The notes under the pieces: generated by a model
Told to the model about the DNA's origin: nothing
The model's input: the letters and a program-made list of their open reading frames with translations, nothing else
Database searches by the model: none
Position numbers and translations under genes: made by a program
In this document: piece after piece, positions 63,808 through 64,000 of the stretch
Numbering within the stretch: position 1 is the stretch's first letter
How the letters are laid out: each line of letters begins with the position of its first letter
NCBI RefSeq assembly: GCF_039555335.1
Contig: NC_092637.1
Location: forward strand, 43,540,990 to 43,604,989
Direction of reading: 5' to 3'
From: Amphiura filiformis
Lineage: Eukaryota; Echinodermata; Ophiuroidea; Amphilepidida; Amphiuridae
Length of the DNA stretch: 64,000 bases

Positions 63808-64000
63808 GTTCGTATTGGAAGCACAGAGGAGAAGATATACAGACCAATCGCCAGCAGGCAACGGTTCAAACATCACTCGTTGATGAGGGCCAATCGTTCC
63901 ATAAAGGGTGCGACGTCATTTGTTACAGGCTTTGCCTGTTATTGGATAGTTTGTGTATCCTCTCTTCTGTGATTGGTTTGTTCAAATTTAATATCTGCCG
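63808..64000. other. Start of AGMO intron 10
   Basis: The frame stays open past the donor GTTCGT to 63972, so an unspliced form would end there; the AGMO match stops at 63807. GAGGGCCAATCGTTCCAT matches an arm of the MITE at 33.9 kb. Confidence 0.45.

Noticed and set aside
63808..63972. Extension of AGMO exon 10 to the stop at 63972
   Set aside because: The residues after 63807 do not look like AGMO, a GT donor stands at the border, and part of the stretch matches a MITE arm.

Overview
The window looks like chromosomal DNA of a marine invertebrate animal, probably a deuterostome such as an echinoderm or hemichordate. This is inferred from the spliced animal genes (an alkylglycerol monooxygenase and an MS4A-like membrane protein), GT-AG introns of about 0.1 to 9 kb, an AT-rich background packed with fold-back MITEs, LINE and SINE fragments, and many TAGGCCTA palindromes. 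The species cannot be fixed from this alone.

Region 1 (about 1 to 16.7 kb) is a compact gene island unlike the rest. From 1.0 to 7.9 kb, long uninterrupted ORFs overlap or nearly touch on both strands, and the DNA is visibly richer in GC and CpG. In order: an unknown 238-aa protein (-), a divergent protein kinase (-), a 468-aa protein whose layout resembles a viral portal (-, tentative), a tail-anchored protein (+), a Cys/His-rich 150-aa protein (-), a multi-pass membrane protein (-), a small soluble protein (+) and an F-box protein (-). After these come a possible small membrane protein (-), an E2 enzyme close to the NEDD8 E2 UBC12 with a 93-bp intron (+), two tandem-repeat arrays (9.08-9.84 kb), a dual-specificity phosphatase (-), about 4 kb of gene-free palindromic repeats, and a three-exon BTB-BACK gene ending in a Cys/His-rich domain (-). 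F-box, UBC12-like E2 and BTB-BACK proteins all act on cullin-RING ubiquitin ligases. With a kinase and a phosphatase they form a set typical of large DNA viruses that manipulate hosts. I read the island as a candidate endogenous large-DNA-virus segment, but no polymerase, terminase or integrase is visible, so this stays an inference.

Region 2 (16.7 to 29 kb) is AT-rich intergenic DNA with fold-back elements, one unrecognised intronless 422-aa ORF (21.9-23.2 kb), a tandem repeat, a LINE 3' fragment and assorted MITEs.

Region 3 (29.1 to 38.2 kb) holds three exons of a four-transmembrane MS4A-like gene (+) with a short His-rich tail. Its introns contain a SINE, hAT-like MITEs, microsatellites and a mariner-like deletion derivative that keeps an intact helix-turn-helix ORF.

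Region 4 (38.2 to 46.9 kb) is gene-free and repeat-rich: TTAA-flanked MITEs, nested fold-backs and a near-perfect 360-bp palindrome.

Region 5 (46.9 to 63.8 kb) is an alkylglycerol monooxygenase gene (AGMO, +). Ten coding exons with matching splice phases give 355 residues and all three histidine boxes; the 3' end lies beyond the window. Its introns carry a 3.6-kb TTAA-flanked element, clusters of an AACGTTTT palindromic repeat, a (GAT)n tract just before exon 3 and G-rich tracts.
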